Part shown: positions 14,082 to 23,292 of the stretch, one piece after another | Layout: every line of letters begins with the position of its first letter | How positions within the stretch are numbered: the first letter of the stretch is position 1 | NCBI GenBank assembly: GCA_039923455.1 | Contig: JBDTCS010000103.1 | Span: 1-37,538 of the forward strand | Length of the DNA stretch: 37,538 nucleotides | DNA from: JBDTCS01 sp039923455 | GTDB taxonomy: Bacteria; Bacteroidota; Ignavibacteria; Palsa-1295 | Direction: 5' to 3' | The notes under the pieces: model-generated | What the model saw: only the letters and a program-made list of their open reading frames with translations | Databases searched by the model: none | Told to the model about the DNA's origin: nothing | Translations under genes and position numbers: made by a program

Positions 14082-16205
14082 GTGTCCGAAGGCTCTGAAT
14101 ACATACCACTTGACGATCTGATTGCTCCGGATGACCCGGAGGAATTCGATCACGAGCCGTTTCGAAATGACGAAGCCGAGCAGGAAGAAGATGCAAGTGA
14201 GATCGCGACGAACGGTGAGCGCATTCACCTCACCCTAACGGTTGACGATCTAACGCTCGAAGAGAAACTGGAGTCGCTGCCGAAATCTCCCGGTGTGTAC
14301 CAATTCAAAAATGCTGCGGGCAAGATTATCTATGTCGGGAAGGCGAAGATCTTGCGAAACCGCGTTCGTAGTTATTTTCAAAATTATCAGCGTGGAGCTG
14401 GCGATGCAAAACTGCGAGCGCTCGTCGAGAAGATAGCGGATCTTGAGATCCTGATTACCGATAGTGACGTAGAGGCATTGATTCTTGAGAATACACTAAT
14501 CAAGAAATTCAAGCCGCGATACAACGTTAATCTAAAAGATGACAAGACGTATCCGTATGTAGTGATCACGCACGAGCCCTATCCAAGGGTCTTCGCGACG
14601 AGACGTAAGATACTCGATGGTTCGAAATATTACGGTCCGTATACCGATGCCGGTTATTTGCGCTACTTACTGAAGACGCTGCGGGAGATCTTTCCGATTC
14701 GCACGTGCGATTATTTCATCGACGAGCAACTGATACTTCGCGGCAAAGTGAAAGTGTGTCTTGAGTTTCACATCAAGCGTTGTGAAGGTCCGTGCGAAGG
14801 GCTTGTGTCGCAAGAGCATTATGGTGCAATGATCAAGAAGGTGCGTCAACTGCTTGCAGGCCGCACAAAAGACGTCGAGCATGCGCTTCGTGATGACATG
14901 GCGCACCTCTCAGAGTCGATGCGATTCGAAGAAGCCGCAAAAGTGCGCGATCAGCTTTCGGTACTCGAAGAATATGCGAACAAGCAAAAGGTAGTCACGC
15001 AGGAAGAAGTTGATCGAGATATTTTTGCACTCGCGCACGAAGATGATGATGCGTGCGGGATCGTGTTCAAAGTTCGCGATGGGAAACTCGTCGGAAAGCA
15101 GCAGTTCTATTTTACAACGGTCGAAGGCAAAAGCGATGAGGAGATCTTAGAAGCGCTGCTTGAGCGATATTACTCGACCACCGATTATATTCCGGAAGAG
15201 ATTCTGCTTCCGTGTGATCTCGAGGATTCCGATACCTTGCAAGCATGGCTCGCTCGGCGAACCCGTGAGCTTTCGCAAGATGAAGATGCAGGTGCGACGA
15301 AACCTCCGAAGCTTATCGTCCCGAAGATCGGTGAGAAGGTGAAGCTACTCGACATGGTGCGCTCGAATGCGAAGTTCTTGCTCGGCGAGATCAAGCTGCA
15401 ACGACTGAAACAAAGCGATCATGTGCCGCATGTGCTGAAAGCGTTGCAGCGCGATCTGAATCTCAAGACGATTCCACGCCGCATTGAGTGCTTCGATAAT
15501 TCGCATCTCGGAGGTACGGAGACCGTGAGTTCGATGGTCGTGTTTGTCGATGGCAAAGCGAAAAAATCGGAATACAGAAAATTCAAGATCAAATCGGTCG
15601 AAGGCATTGATGATTTTAAGTCGATGCGTGAGGTGATCTTCCGACGGTACTCGCGAGTGCAAGCAGAGAATCAACCGATGCCGGATCTCATCATGGTCGA
15701 TGGCGGAAAAGGTCAGCTCTCGAGTGCCTACGAAGTATTGAGTGAACTTGGACTGCGAGAGACACCACTGATCGGACTAGCCAAAAGACTCGAGGAGGTT
15801 TATGTCGTCGGCTCGCTTGATCCATTGATCCTACCCCGATCATCCAGCAGCCTCAGACTCTTGCAACAATTGCGCGACGAGGCACATCGGTTTGCAATCA
15901 CATTTCATCGCAGCCTTCGATCGAAACGAACGATACAATCTGAGCTGACAGAAATCCCGGGAGTAGGTAAGCGAACCTCGATGAAGTTGCTCGAACGATT
16001 TGGATCGGTGAACGGGCTCATTCACGCAAGCGAACCGGAGATTGTAAGTGCGGTGGGTCTGAAGGCCATGAAGCGGATCGTACAATACTTCAAGGAGAAG
16101 GAACAGACCGAGCCGCACATCGAAGAGGCCACCGAAGTGGATGAACGCGAACTCGAGCAGGAAGAACAGGCGAGCAATTCTGACATCATCGAGGTGATCG
16201 AGTGA
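14082..16205 (+). CDS. uvrC: UvrABC excinuclease subunit C
   Basis: A 707-residue nucleotide-excision-repair nuclease. UvrC makes both incisions around a lesion when bound to UvrB and DNA. Domains in order: GIY-YIG nuclease at about 66-145 (GVY at 71-73, YVG at 84-86), cysteine-containing middle, UVR motif at about 270-300 (MRFEEAAKVRDQL) that binds UvrB, RNase H-like second nuclease at about 440-600 (IECFDNSHLGG; MVDGGKGQL), and helix-hairpin-helix pair at about 618-670. The first 55 residues are an extra, strongly acidic stretch not needed for the fold, and the last 30 are also acidic. The start is GTG 14082. The tsaD start overlaps the stop by four bases. Confidence 0.96.
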   Translation: MSEGSEYIPLDDLIAPDDPEEFDHEPFRNDEAEQEEDASEIATNGERIHLTLTVDDLTLEEKLESLPKSPGVYQFKNAAGKIIYVGKAKILRNRVRSYFQNYQRGAGDAKLRALVEKIADLEILITDSDVEALILENTLIKKFKPRYNVNLKDDKTYPYVVITHEPYPRVFATRRKILDGSKYYGPYTDAGYLRYLLKTLREIFPIRTCDYFIDEQLILRGKVKVCLEFHIKRCEGPCEGLVSQEHYGAMIKKVRQLLAGRTKDVEHALRDDMAHLSESMRFEEAAKVRDQLSVLEEYANKQKVVTQEEVDRDIFALAHEDDDACGIVFKVRDGKLVGKQQFYFTTVEGKSDEEILEALLERYYSTTDYIPEEILLPCDLEDSDTLQAWLARRTRELSQDEDAGATKPPKLIVPKIGEKVKLLDMVRSNAKFLLGEIKLQRLKQSDHVPHVLKALQRDLNLKTIPRRIECFDNSHLGGTETVSSMVVFVDGKAKKSEYRKFKIKSVEGIDDFKSMREVIFRRYSRVQAENQPMPDLIMVDGGKGQLSSAYEVLSELGLRETPLIGLAKRLEEVYVVGSLDPLILPRSSSSLRLLQQLRDEAHRFAITFHRSLRSKRTIQSELTEIPGVGKRTSMKLLERFGSVNGLIHASEPEIVSAVGLKAMKRIVQYFKEKEQTEPHIEEATEVDERELEQEEQASNSDIIEVIE

Positions 16206-17242
16206 GCATGATGCCAAGCAATACGTCTGTCCTTTTAGGTATCGAAACGTCCTGCGATGAAACAAGCGCATCGGTTTTGAAAAACGGTGAGCTCGCATCG
16301 GTTGTTATTTCGTCGCAATATTTTCATAGCAAATTCGGAGGAGTGGTCCCGGAGCTTGCTTCACGAGCGCATGTCAAGGCAATTCTGCCGATCGTTCAGG
16401 AAGCGCTAGACAAGGCGAATATCGGCGCAAATGAACTTACTGCTGTTGCGGTCACGAATGCACCCGGGCTGATGGGCTCGTTGCTTGTTGGGCTTAATTT
16501 TGCTAAGGGCTTGGCTCTCGGCTTGGATGTTCCGCTTATCGGAGTGCATCACATCGAGGCGCATATTTTCAGTGCGTTGCTCGAAGATCGCAAGCCGGAA
16601 TTCCCGTTTGTTGTACTGATTGTCTCGGGTGGGCACACGCTGCTTTTGTTGGTGCGCGATGTCGGTGATTATGAATTTCTTGGCTCGACGATCGATGACG
16701 CTGCCGGTGAAGCATTCGACAAAGTGGGGAAGATGCTTGGCTTTGGATATCCGGCAGGGCCGATCATTGATAAGCTTGCTCGCGAGGGTGATCCAACGTT
16801 CGTTCGATTTCCACGAGCACTCATGCATGAAGACAATTTCGATTTTAGCTTTAGTGGTATCAAGACATCGATCCTTTATTGGCTGCAAAAAAATCCGGAG
16901 CTTGCGAAAGGGCATACCGCGGACGTTGCAGCTTCGTTTCAGCGAGCGATGACGGATGTACTTGTAGGTAAAACACTTCGAGCGGCACGCGAGCGTAACG
17001 TTCGAGATATCGTCTGTGTTGGCGGCGTGAGCGCCAACTCGGAACTGCGAGAGACCTTTACGAATCGAGCGGATTCCGAGGGATTTCGTTTTTTTGTACC
17101 TAGGCCACTTTTTTCAACCGATAACGCTGCGATGATCGCGTTGCTCGGGGCGTTAAAACTTGATCGCGGTGTAGTCAGCGATCTCACACTCCGTGCGCAT
17201 CCGCGTTCGGTTCTTGCGGAACGAGCAATCGGGAAAATATAA
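16202..17242 (+). CDS. tsaD: tRNA N6-adenosine threonylcarbamoyltransferase
   Basis: A 346-residue protein that transfers threonylcarbamoyl to A37 of ANN-decoding tRNAs, working with TsaB, TsaE and TsaC. The ATPase-fold opening GIETSCDET is at residues 13-21, the metal-binding HHIEAH is at 116-121, and SGGHTLLL and the later GGVSANSELR block are intact. GTG 16202 overlaps the uvrC stop, and ATG 16208 two codons on is an equally good start. The stop is followed after 6 bases by the rRNA methyltransferase gene. The genes for its partners are not in this window. Confidence 0.95.
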   Translation: MSMMPSNTSVLLGIETSCDETSASVLKNGELASVVISSQYFHSKFGGVVPELASRAHVKAILPIVQEALDKANIGANELTAVAVTNAPGLMGSLLVGLNFAKGLALGLDVPLIGVHHIEAHIFSALLEDRKPEFPFVVLIVSGGHTLLLLVRDVGDYEFLGSTIDDAAGEAFDKVGKMLGFGYPAGPIIDKLAREGDPTFVRFPRALMHEDNFDFSFSGIKTSILYWLQKNPELAKGHTADVAASFQRAMTDVLVGKTLRAARERNVRDIVCVGGVSANSELRETFTNRADSEGFRFFVPRPLFSTDNAAMIALLGALKLDRGVVSDLTLRAHPRSVLAERAIGKI

Positions 17243-17248
17243 TTTTAC

Positions 17249-18532
17249 ATGCGCACATCCAGTCTGATCGGCCACGTCATTGAGATTTATTCCATGTTTG
17301 CGAAGAATCCCGAGCGTCCGGCGGATAATTATATCCGAGTCTTTTTCTTTGAGCGAAAATATTTAGGTTCAAAGGACCGCAGGTTTATCGCTGATGCATT
17401 TTTCGGAATTGTAAAATATTTTCGCAGGTTGGACGCGATCGTACGAGATGTGATGCCCGAAGCCGCAGAAGATCCGGCTTCGATCGTCGCTGCTTATTTT
17501 GCAGTGATCGAGCCAATCCCGCCCAGAGAGCTATCGGACGAGTGGCGCATGATCGCAATGCGTGAGCGACAGGATATTTCTCTCGATGCGTTCTCCGCAA
17601 TGGCAAGCTCTGCTCGTGAGATCGAGCGTTTGAGCAAACTCACTCCGATGGAGCGCCTCGCGATTGCTTATTCGTTTCCGGATTGGTTCGTCGTGAAGAT
17701 GTCGGAAGAATATGGCGCGGAAAAAGTCGAGGAGATTCTGAATGCACTGAATGATCAAGCACCGACCGTGCTTCGTGCGAACAAATTGCTTGTGCGCTCA
17801 CGAGATGAACTCGCTAAAGAATTAGCTTCCGAAGAGTGCGACACGACAAATTCCACGCTTGCCGAAGATGCACTCATACTTCCAAAGCGAATGAATGTCC
17901 AAGGCACGAAAGCCTTCAAGCGCGGAGCCTTCGAAGTGCAGGACGAAGCGAGTCAACTCGTGGCACCGCTCGCGAAGCTTCCGAGAAAGACTGTTAAGGT
18001 ACTCGATGCGTGCGCAGGCGCCGGAGGAAAGACGCTGCATATTGCAGCACTGCTTGAAAATCAAGGAGAGATATTCGCGACAGATCCCGATCCACGCAAG
18101 TTGATCGAGCTGAAAAAACGCGCAAGAAGGAGTGGCGCACAAAATATTCGCATCGTACAACCTGATGAGCGAGAGCATTTTCTTAAGCGCAAATCGGGTT
18201 GGTTCGATCTCGTGTTGCTCGATGTACCATGTACCGGAACCGGTACGCTCCGCCGGAATCCCGGCATCAAATCGGTACTGACGGAAGTGATGCTTGCTGA
18301 GTTGGTCGAGAAGCAGCGATTTATCTTGGAGGAGAACGCACACTATGTCGCAGTGGGCGGAGTCCTGCTCTATGCTACGTGTTCCTTACTCAAAGCGGAG
18401 AGCGAGGATCAATCAAATTGGCTGGTTTCCAAGTTTCCTGGCGAATTTGAGGTGGAAGAGGCAATTCGTACCCGTCCCGACTTGGAAGGCTGCGATGGGT
18501 TTTATGCCGCCAGGATTCGTAGAGTGAAGTAA
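17249..18532 (+). CDS. rsmB: 16S rRNA (cytosine-C5) methyltransferase, RsmB/Sun-like
   Basis: A 427-residue SAM-dependent RNA m5C methyltransferase. Residues 1 to about 130 are a helical, NusB-like RNA-binding region. The catalytic domain has the SAM loop DACAGAGGKT (253-262), the DVPCTGTGTLRRNP motif IV with C328, and YATCSLL motif VI with C378. The two cysteines are the release and nucleophilic residues of the RsmB/NOL1 family. It starts 6 bases after tsaD. The assignment to RsmB rather than RsmF rests on the NusB-like N-terminus and is fairly but not fully secure. Confidence 0.87.
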   Translation: MRTSSLIGHVIEIYSMFAKNPERPADNYIRVFFFERKYLGSKDRRFIADAFFGIVKYFRRLDAIVRDVMPEAAEDPASIVAAYFAVIEPIPPRELSDEWRMIAMRERQDISLDAFSAMASSAREIERLSKLTPMERLAIAYSFPDWFVVKMSEEYGAEKVEEILNALNDQAPTVLRANKLLVRSRDELAKELASEECDTTNSTLAEDALILPKRMNVQGTKAFKRGAFEVQDEASQLVAPLAKLPRKTVKVLDACAGAGGKTLHIAALLENQGEIFATDPDPRKLIELKKRARRSGAQNIRIVQPDEREHFLKRKSGWFDLVLLDVPCTGTGTLRRNPGIKSVLTEVMLAELVEKQRFILEENAHYVAVGGVLLYATCSLLKAESEDQSNWLVSKFPGEFEVEEAIRTRPDLEGCDGFYAARIRRVK

Positions 18533-18588
18533 GATGTTAGGAATCAAGACGTTAGCCGCGAAGGCAAGCTTCGATTTCACAGTCGGAG

Positions 18589-18596
18589 TATATTTG
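18589..18596 (+). promoter_or_regulatory. Bacteroidota-type -7 promoter element upstream of pgsA
   Basis: TATATTTG is an exact match to TAnnTTTG, 56 bases before the pgsA start and in the only sizeable gap of this plus-strand run. No clear -33 TTG at 17-23 bases is seen (TTC at 18570 is nearest), so confidence is moderate. Confidence 0.45.
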
Positions 18597-18651
18597 TGAG
18601 ACGTACTTGGATTCGCTTTAGGAATATCGCCGTCGCATTTTCGTTTTTTTC

Positions 18652-19269
18652 ATGACGCTACCCACACAGCTAACGGTCCTTCGGATCGTTCTTGCACCAG
18701 TCTTCTTCCTGCTCTTCGCGATTGTAGAGCCGGCGGAGATGTCGTGGGCAGCGGGAGTTTTTCTGGTCGCTGCGGTGACCGATTGGTACGATGGGTATTT
18801 CGCGCGACGAATGAATCTGACGAGCCCGCTCGGTGCATTCTTAGATCCGCTGGCCGATAAATTACTCACGAGTGCAGCGTTCTTAGGTTTTGCGACGCGT
18901 GGATTGTTGCCGTGGTGGATGGTGCTGCTCGTTTTAGCGCGCGATATTTATCTTACGGTCTTTCGCATGTCCGCCGATGCTGTGCTTCAAACAGTTAAGA
19001 CGAGTTACTTCGCAAAGATGAAGACGTTTGCGCAGATGGTCTTTATCGGATACGTCTTGCTCACGTTGATGATGGCGACGGGCACATTTGGTATCGAACC
19101 GATGCGGCTCGGGGCGACGCTCGCAGATCCTGAGTTGCTCTATTGGATCATGGCAGTACTCGTTTCTCTCACGATCTATTCGGCCATCCAATACACGTAC
19201 GACAATTGGAACGTAGTCGTGGCGGTATTTCGCCGATATGTATTGAGCCGAAAGCCAATGGAGCTTTAA
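18652..19269 (+). CDS. pgsA: CDP-diacylglycerol-glycerol-3-phosphate 3-phosphatidyltransferase
   Basis: A 205-residue inner-membrane enzyme making phosphatidylglycerol phosphate from CDP-diacylglycerol and glycerol 3-phosphate. The complete CDP-alcohol phosphatidyltransferase motif D-x2-D-G-x2-A-R-x8-G-x3-D-x3-D is present (D44, D47, G48, A51, R52, G61, D65, D69), flanked by about six hydrophobic helices. The next gene encodes the phosphatase for its product, which supports the PgsA call over other members of the family. The start is ATG 18652. Confidence 0.92.
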   Translation: MTLPTQLTVLRIVLAPVFFLLFAIVEPAEMSWAAGVFLVAAVTDWYDGYFARRMNLTSPLGAFLDPLADKLLTSAAFLGFATRGLLPWWMVLLVLARDIYLTVFRMSADAVLQTVKTSYFAKMKTFAQMVFIGYVLLTLMMATGTFGIEPMRLGATLADPELLYWIMAVLVSLTIYSAIQYTYDNWNVVVAVFRRYVLSRKPMEL

Positions 19270-19295
19270 GCACCTACCATCCACCAATTTCACTA

Positions 19296-19874
19296 ATGAT
19301 CGAACGCCCTAAGACAGATCAGCATGCCTCCGGTAGTAGTGGACCTGATTGGTTAGTAAAGGCTCGCTCGCGACTTTGGTATAAACCCAAACACGATCTC
19401 TCCAAAGTACCAGCATGGGCGCTTGTCATAAGCACATTCGGATTTGTCGGGCTCTCACCCATCGCAAGCGGAACGATGGGCTCTGCGGTCGCCGCGTTGT
19501 TATACTATTATATTCCGGCGCTGCAAGTGAATCTGACGCTTGCTATATGTACGCTGGTGTTGCTTGTGATTGGTATCGTTGCGTCAAATGTGGTGGAGCA
19601 AAAGCTGAAGGTCAATGATCCGAGTATCATTGTTGCCGATGAAGTTATCGGCCAATGGATAGCGCTACTAACGCTCTCATACTCCGGCAATCTGCTCTTT
19701 GTAATTGTCGCGTTTGTGCTCTTCCGACTTTTTGATATCATCAAGCTATATCCCGCTTCCTTCTTTGAGCGCAGACCAGGGGGGGCGGGTGTGATGCTTG
19801 ACGATGCGGTGGCAGGAATCTATGCAAACATTAGTGCGCATCTTGTCATGTGGATCATTTACCGTTTTGTCTGA
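19296..19874 (+). CDS. pgpA: Phosphatidylglycerophosphatase A
   Basis: A 192-residue membrane protein that removes the phosphate from phosphatidylglycerol phosphate. Family motifs are clear: PIASGTMGS (55-63), NDPSIIVADEVIGQW (107-121), RLFDIIKLYP (144-153) and GGAGVMLDD (162-170), the acidic residues forming the metal site. The start is ATG 19296, because the longer frame runs back inside pgsA and is not family sequence. About 40 polar residues precede the first helix, longer than in E. coli PgpA. It follows pgsA by 26 bases, so the two consecutive steps of phosphatidylglycerol synthesis are adjacent. Confidence 0.93.
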   Translation: MIERPKTDQHASGSSGPDWLVKARSRLWYKPKHDLSKVPAWALVISTFGFVGLSPIASGTMGSAVAALLYYYIPALQVNLTLAICTLVLLVIGIVASNVVEQKLKVNDPSIIVADEVIGQWIALLTLSYSGNLLFVIVAFVLFRLFDIIKLYPASFFERRPGGAGVMLDDAVAGIYANISAHLVMWIIYRFV

Positions 19875-19929
19875 CGACGTACTGCGTAATTCTACACTTC
19901 TTAGTCTTGATTTTTTTTAGTCCTACTCC

Positions 19930-21186
19930 ATGAAAGCAGAGATCATATCTATCGGGGATGAACTTCTAATTGGTCAGGTCATAAATACGAACGCGACCTA
20001 TCTCGGGACGAGGTTAGGAGAGATCGGCATTGGGGTCGATCGTGTAACAACCGTCGGTGATGCAAAGGGCGCGATTCTTCGCGCGTTCAAGCGGGCATGG
20101 GCCGAAGAGGATGTGGTGATCGTGACGGGTGGTCTCGGTCCAACTCACGATGATATTTCTAAGGCTGTCGTCGCGCAATTCTTTGGCAAACAGATGAAGC
20201 TTCACGCGCCAACACTCACCGCAATTCGCAAACGATTTTCGAAAGCGGGATATGCGAAGATGCCGGAATCGAATATTGGTCAGGCGATGATACCCACGGG
20301 ATTTCAAGTCTTGCGCAATCATGTAGGCACAGCGCCGGGACTTCTCTACTCAGAAAAAGGAAAAACATTTGTGATTCTGCCCGGTGTACCGCATGAGATG
20401 CAGTGGATCATGCAGGACTCGGTGCTCAAGTATTTGCGCAACCGATATAAAGGCAAAGGGCTCGAAGTCATTCGTCATCGTACCCTACTCACGACAGGAA
20501 TAGGAGAGTCCTCACTTGCTGAATTGATCGGAGATGTAAAGGATATTCTCGAGCCGGGTGCGACACTTGCGTATCTGCCGAAAAGCCCGATCGTGCGATT
20601 GAGAATTTCCGTGCGAGGTAAGTCGGAGCGCGCTGTCGCCCTAACGATGTTGGGTGTCGAAATTCGCATTCGCTGTAAGATCGCAAAATTCATCTACGGA
20701 GTTGATGATGAGACGCTGCAATCCGCAATAGTTGATACCCTCCGAGAGACTCAGTCCACCATCTCGACGGCGGAAAGTTGTACCGGTGGATTGCTTGCCG
20801 CACACATCACGAGTGTGCCAGGGGCGAGTGATGTGTTCAAGGGTGCGGTCGTGAGCTATGATAACGAAGTCAAGATTCGTGAACTATCAGTGTCAAAAAA
20901 TATTTTGAAAAAGCACGGAGCAGTGAGTGAAGAGGTTGCTCGCTTAATGGCCGAAGGAGTTCGCAAGAAACTTGGCACCACGTTCGGGCTTTCGATCACC
21001 GGAATTGCAGGACCAACCGGTGGCACCAGAGCAAAACCGGTCGGAACGGTCTGGATCGGGCTTGCGCAATCGGGACATAAGCCGATAGCAAAACGCTTTC
21101 GATTTATAGGTGACCGTTCTGCTGTTCGAGAACGCTCGACGATCAACGCGCTTGATATGTTACGGAGGCGAATCCACGATCTCTAA
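19930..21186 (+). CDS. cinA: CinA family: nicotinamide-nucleotide amidase / competence-damage protein
   Basis: A 418-residue two-domain protein. Residues 1 to about 170 form a MoaB-like (COG1058) domain with TGGLGPTHDD at 66-75, an ADP-ribose pyrophosphatase in characterised CinA proteins. Residues about 258-418 form the CinA deamidase domain with the catalytic-site motif STAESCTGG (279-287, near S283), active on nicotinamide mononucleotide. It therefore probably salvages pyridine nucleotides. An ATG at 19930 follows a T-rich stretch with no obvious ribosome-binding site. It converges with the MFS gene with only two bases between the stops, and no terminator hairpin is visible there. Confidence 0.93.
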   Translation: MKAEIISIGDELLIGQVINTNATYLGTRLGEIGIGVDRVTTVGDAKGAILRAFKRAWAEEDVVIVTGGLGPTHDDISKAVVAQFFGKQMKLHAPTLTAIRKRFSKAGYAKMPESNIGQAMIPTGFQVLRNHVGTAPGLLYSEKGKTFVILPGVPHEMQWIMQDSVLKYLRNRYKGKGLEVIRHRTLLTTGIGESSLAELIGDVKDILEPGATLAYLPKSPIVRLRISVRGKSERAVALTMLGVEIRIRCKIAKFIYGVDDETLQSAIVDTLRETQSTISTAESCTGGLLAAHITSVPGASDVFKGAVVSYDNEVKIRELSVSKNILKKHGAVSEEVARLMAEGVRKKLGTTFGLSITGIAGPTGGTRAKPVGTVWIGLAQSGHKPIAKRFRFIGDRSAVRERSTINALDMLRRRIHDL

Positions 21187-21188
21187 AT

Positions 21189-22451
21189 CTACGGCAGTGC
21201 CCGTACGACTTTTTCGACGATCCCTGCTTTGCGATCCAGGCCTTTGACAAGAATAAATCCGACGATAAAGAACAACGCGAGTGAGACGATCGCGGGACGT
21301 TGACCAAATAAATCGGACAGCAATCCATACACAAGTGGTCCGATCACAGCACTCGCTTTGCCGCAGAATCCATCATAGAATCCGAAAAATTCTGCACGGT
21401 GCTCCGGTGGTGTGAGTTGTGCCATATAGCTTCGCGAAGCCGATTGACTCGATCCGATTCCCATGCCTGCGAAAGCCCCGACCACCCAGAACGTCGCTGC
21501 CGTATCCGAGAAATATGCACCGACAACAACTCCGATCCAGATACCAAGCGTGATAAGTATCGTAACGCGTGCGCCTTTCCGATCCGTCAGATGTCCGAAC
21601 AATAGTGATCCGATCACTGCGACGATCTGCACCATCATAAAGAAGTAGATCAACTCGGGCGTAGTGAAGTGGAGCGTGTTCTTCGCATATCTTCCGGAGA
21701 AGCCGATCACAGTCAGGATCGCATCGTTATAGACAAAAAATGCGAGTAAAAATCGTGCGACATTCTTATGCTGCCGAATCACTTGAACGGTCCGGAGATT
21801 CTCCGAGAAGCCTCGCCTAATGATAGCAAGGATTGGCATTGTTCGCTTCTTGCGTTGCTCGGGCAGCCATAGAAATGCAGGAATAGAAAATAGGAGAAAG
21901 AATATCGCAGTCATGAGAAACGTCTCACGTACAAGCGCGGGCGTATGCGAAAGCAATGGTTGACTCAGAATAAGAATTGCGAGCGAGCCGACATATCCGA
22001 ATGCAAAGCCGTATCCTGAGACGCGTCCGTAGGTTTCCTTCGATGTGATCTCCGGCAAGAATGCGTCATAAAAAACGAGCCCCCCTTCGAAACCTGCGTT
22101 TGCAATGATAAAGAGTAGCATCCCAACCAAGACCATTCCGGGTTGCAGAAAATACATTCCGAACGTGCCGAGTATAGAGATGGCAGTAAACGCAATCAAA
22201 AAACGCTTCTTCGAACCGGTAAGATCGGCCATAGCTCCAAGCGCCGGTGATATCAGCGCAACGAGCAGCATCGATAGACTCATCGCGATTCCCCAATAGA
22301 AATCGCCGCGTCCATTCGTTACGATCACTTCGCCAAAATAGATTGGATAGACAAACGTGACGATGATACCGGAGAACGAACTATTGGCAAAATCAAAACT
22401 CGCCCAAGAGGCGATCACCTTTTTGGAAAACCCGTCGCGCGTTAGGGACAT
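21189..22451 (-). CDS. MFS transporter, UMF1/Atg22-like family
   Basis: A 420-residue protein with about 12 hydrophobic helices. The opening WASFDFANSSFSGIIVTFVYPIYF (in two parts: WASFDFANSSFSG, then IIVTFVYPIYF) is the signature of the UMF1 (Atg22-like) branch of the major facilitator superfamily. The A-like loop and GSSQSASRSYMAQLTPPEHR (about 344-363) also match that branch. Substrates of bacterial members are not established; amino acid efflux is suggested by the yeast vacuolar relative. It lies 86 bases downstream of nusB on the same strand and converges with cinA. Confidence 0.88.
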   Translation of the reverse strand: MSLTRDGFSKKVIASWASFDFANSSFSGIIVTFVYPIYFGEVIVTNGRGDFYWGIAMSLSMLLVALISPALGAMADLTGSKKRFLIAFTAISILGTFGMYFLQPGMVLVGMLLFIIANAGFEGGLVFYDAFLPEITSKETYGRVSGYGFAFGYVGSLAILILSQPLLSHTPALVRETFLMTAIFFLLFSIPAFLWLPEQRKKRTMPILAIIRRGFSENLRTVQVIRQHKNVARFLLAFFVYNDAILTVIGFSGRYAKNTLHFTTPELIYFFMMVQIVAVIGSLLFGHLTDRKGARVTILITLGIWIGVVVGAYFSDTAATFWVVGAFAGMGIGSSQSASRSYMAQLTPPEHRAEFFGFYDGFCGKASAVIGPLVYGLLSDLFGQRPAIVSLALFFIVGFILVKGLDRKAGIVEKVVRALP

Positions 22452-22537
22452 CCGCTACAAGTGCTAACTTTTTGTGAGGTACGAAGAGTAGGGTAGCCGT
22501 AGTTACAGATATAAACTCTTGGTCGAAATGCGAAGGA

Positions 22538-23161
22538 CTATATCGTGCGATCGATCAATCCACGTCCGGTCTTTTTGATGCGTCCTTCTTCGGTCAGTTC
22601 TGTCATGGCCGCGTGCAAGATACCATTGATGAACTTTCCACTTTCATCGGTTGAAAAATCTTTCGCGATTTCGATGAGTTCATTGATCGTCGCCTTTGGT
22701 GGAATTTCCGGAAAGTATAGCAACTCTGTGATACCCATCTGAATGAGCAATCGGTCGATCAGTGCCACACGACTGAACTCCCAATGACGCAAACGCGTCG
22801 TGATAAGCTCATCGGTATCTTTTTGATGACTCGTAACGAGCAGCGTGAGTTGACGTGCGAATGCGAGTGCCGCTTCATCCTCGGCAAGTTCGGGCAACAC
22901 GAGTTCAACAAAAAGCTCATCGATATCTCGGCCGCCGAGTGCATGTGCATAGAGCATCTGCATCACACGCTCACGTGCAATGCGTCGACGTGGAAGCTTG
23001 TTATCGCGTTCGGGATCGTTCTCAAATATTTCTCCACTTTCAATGCGAGCACTATCCTCAGGCGTGGAGCGCTGCTCTTGAAGGCGATGTCTATCTTCTG
23101 CTGATTTCACTATGTTGTTATTAACGTGACGGATGTTGCCGGTGCGTCTTCGCTGAGTCAA
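22538..23161 (-). CDS. nusB: Transcription antitermination factor NusB
   Basis: An all-helical RNA-binding protein that joins NusE (S10) on boxA RNA to promote antitermination of rRNA operons. The NusB fold runs from about residue 57 (RRRIARERVMQMLYAHAL) to about 195, with LIDRLLIQMGITELLYF and PPKATINELIEIAKDFSTDESGKFINGIL in the expected order. The frame gives 207 residues from TTG 23161. A GTG at 23110 would give 190 residues, and either start leaves a charged extension of 40-57 residues that ordinary NusB lacks. The start is therefore uncertain. A TAnnTTTG element lies upstream at 23224-23231. Confidence 0.92.
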   Translation of the reverse strand: MTQRRRTGNIRHVNNNIVKSAEDRHRLQEQRSTPEDSARIESGEIFENDPERDNKLPRRRIARERVMQMLYAHALGGRDIDELFVELVLPELAEDEAALAFARQLTLLVTSHQKDTDELITTRLRHWEFSRVALIDRLLIQMGITELLYFPEIPPKATINELIEIAKDFSTDESGKFINGILHAAMTELTEEGRIKKTGRGLIDRTI

Positions 23162-23223
23162 GGTTGTGAACTCTCACCGCGTCTACATCGCTCCTATCGG
23201 ATATTCTTTCTGCACACGTGGTG

Positions 23224-23231
23224 CAAAGATA
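23224..23231 (-). promoter_or_regulatory. Bacteroidota-type -7 promoter element upstream of nusB
   Basis: On the minus strand the sequence reads TATCTTTGC, an exact TAnnTTTG match, 63 bases before the TTG start of nusB. No -33 TTG is seen at the proper distance. The element partly overlaps an imperfect dyad (TGCAC/GTGCA around 23211-23225), which could be an operator or chance. Confidence 0.45.
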
Positions 23232-23292
23232 CGGCACTCGTGGAAACATGTGACTGAACGGCTCAGTCCTCTGACTAAATGCAATAACCGGC

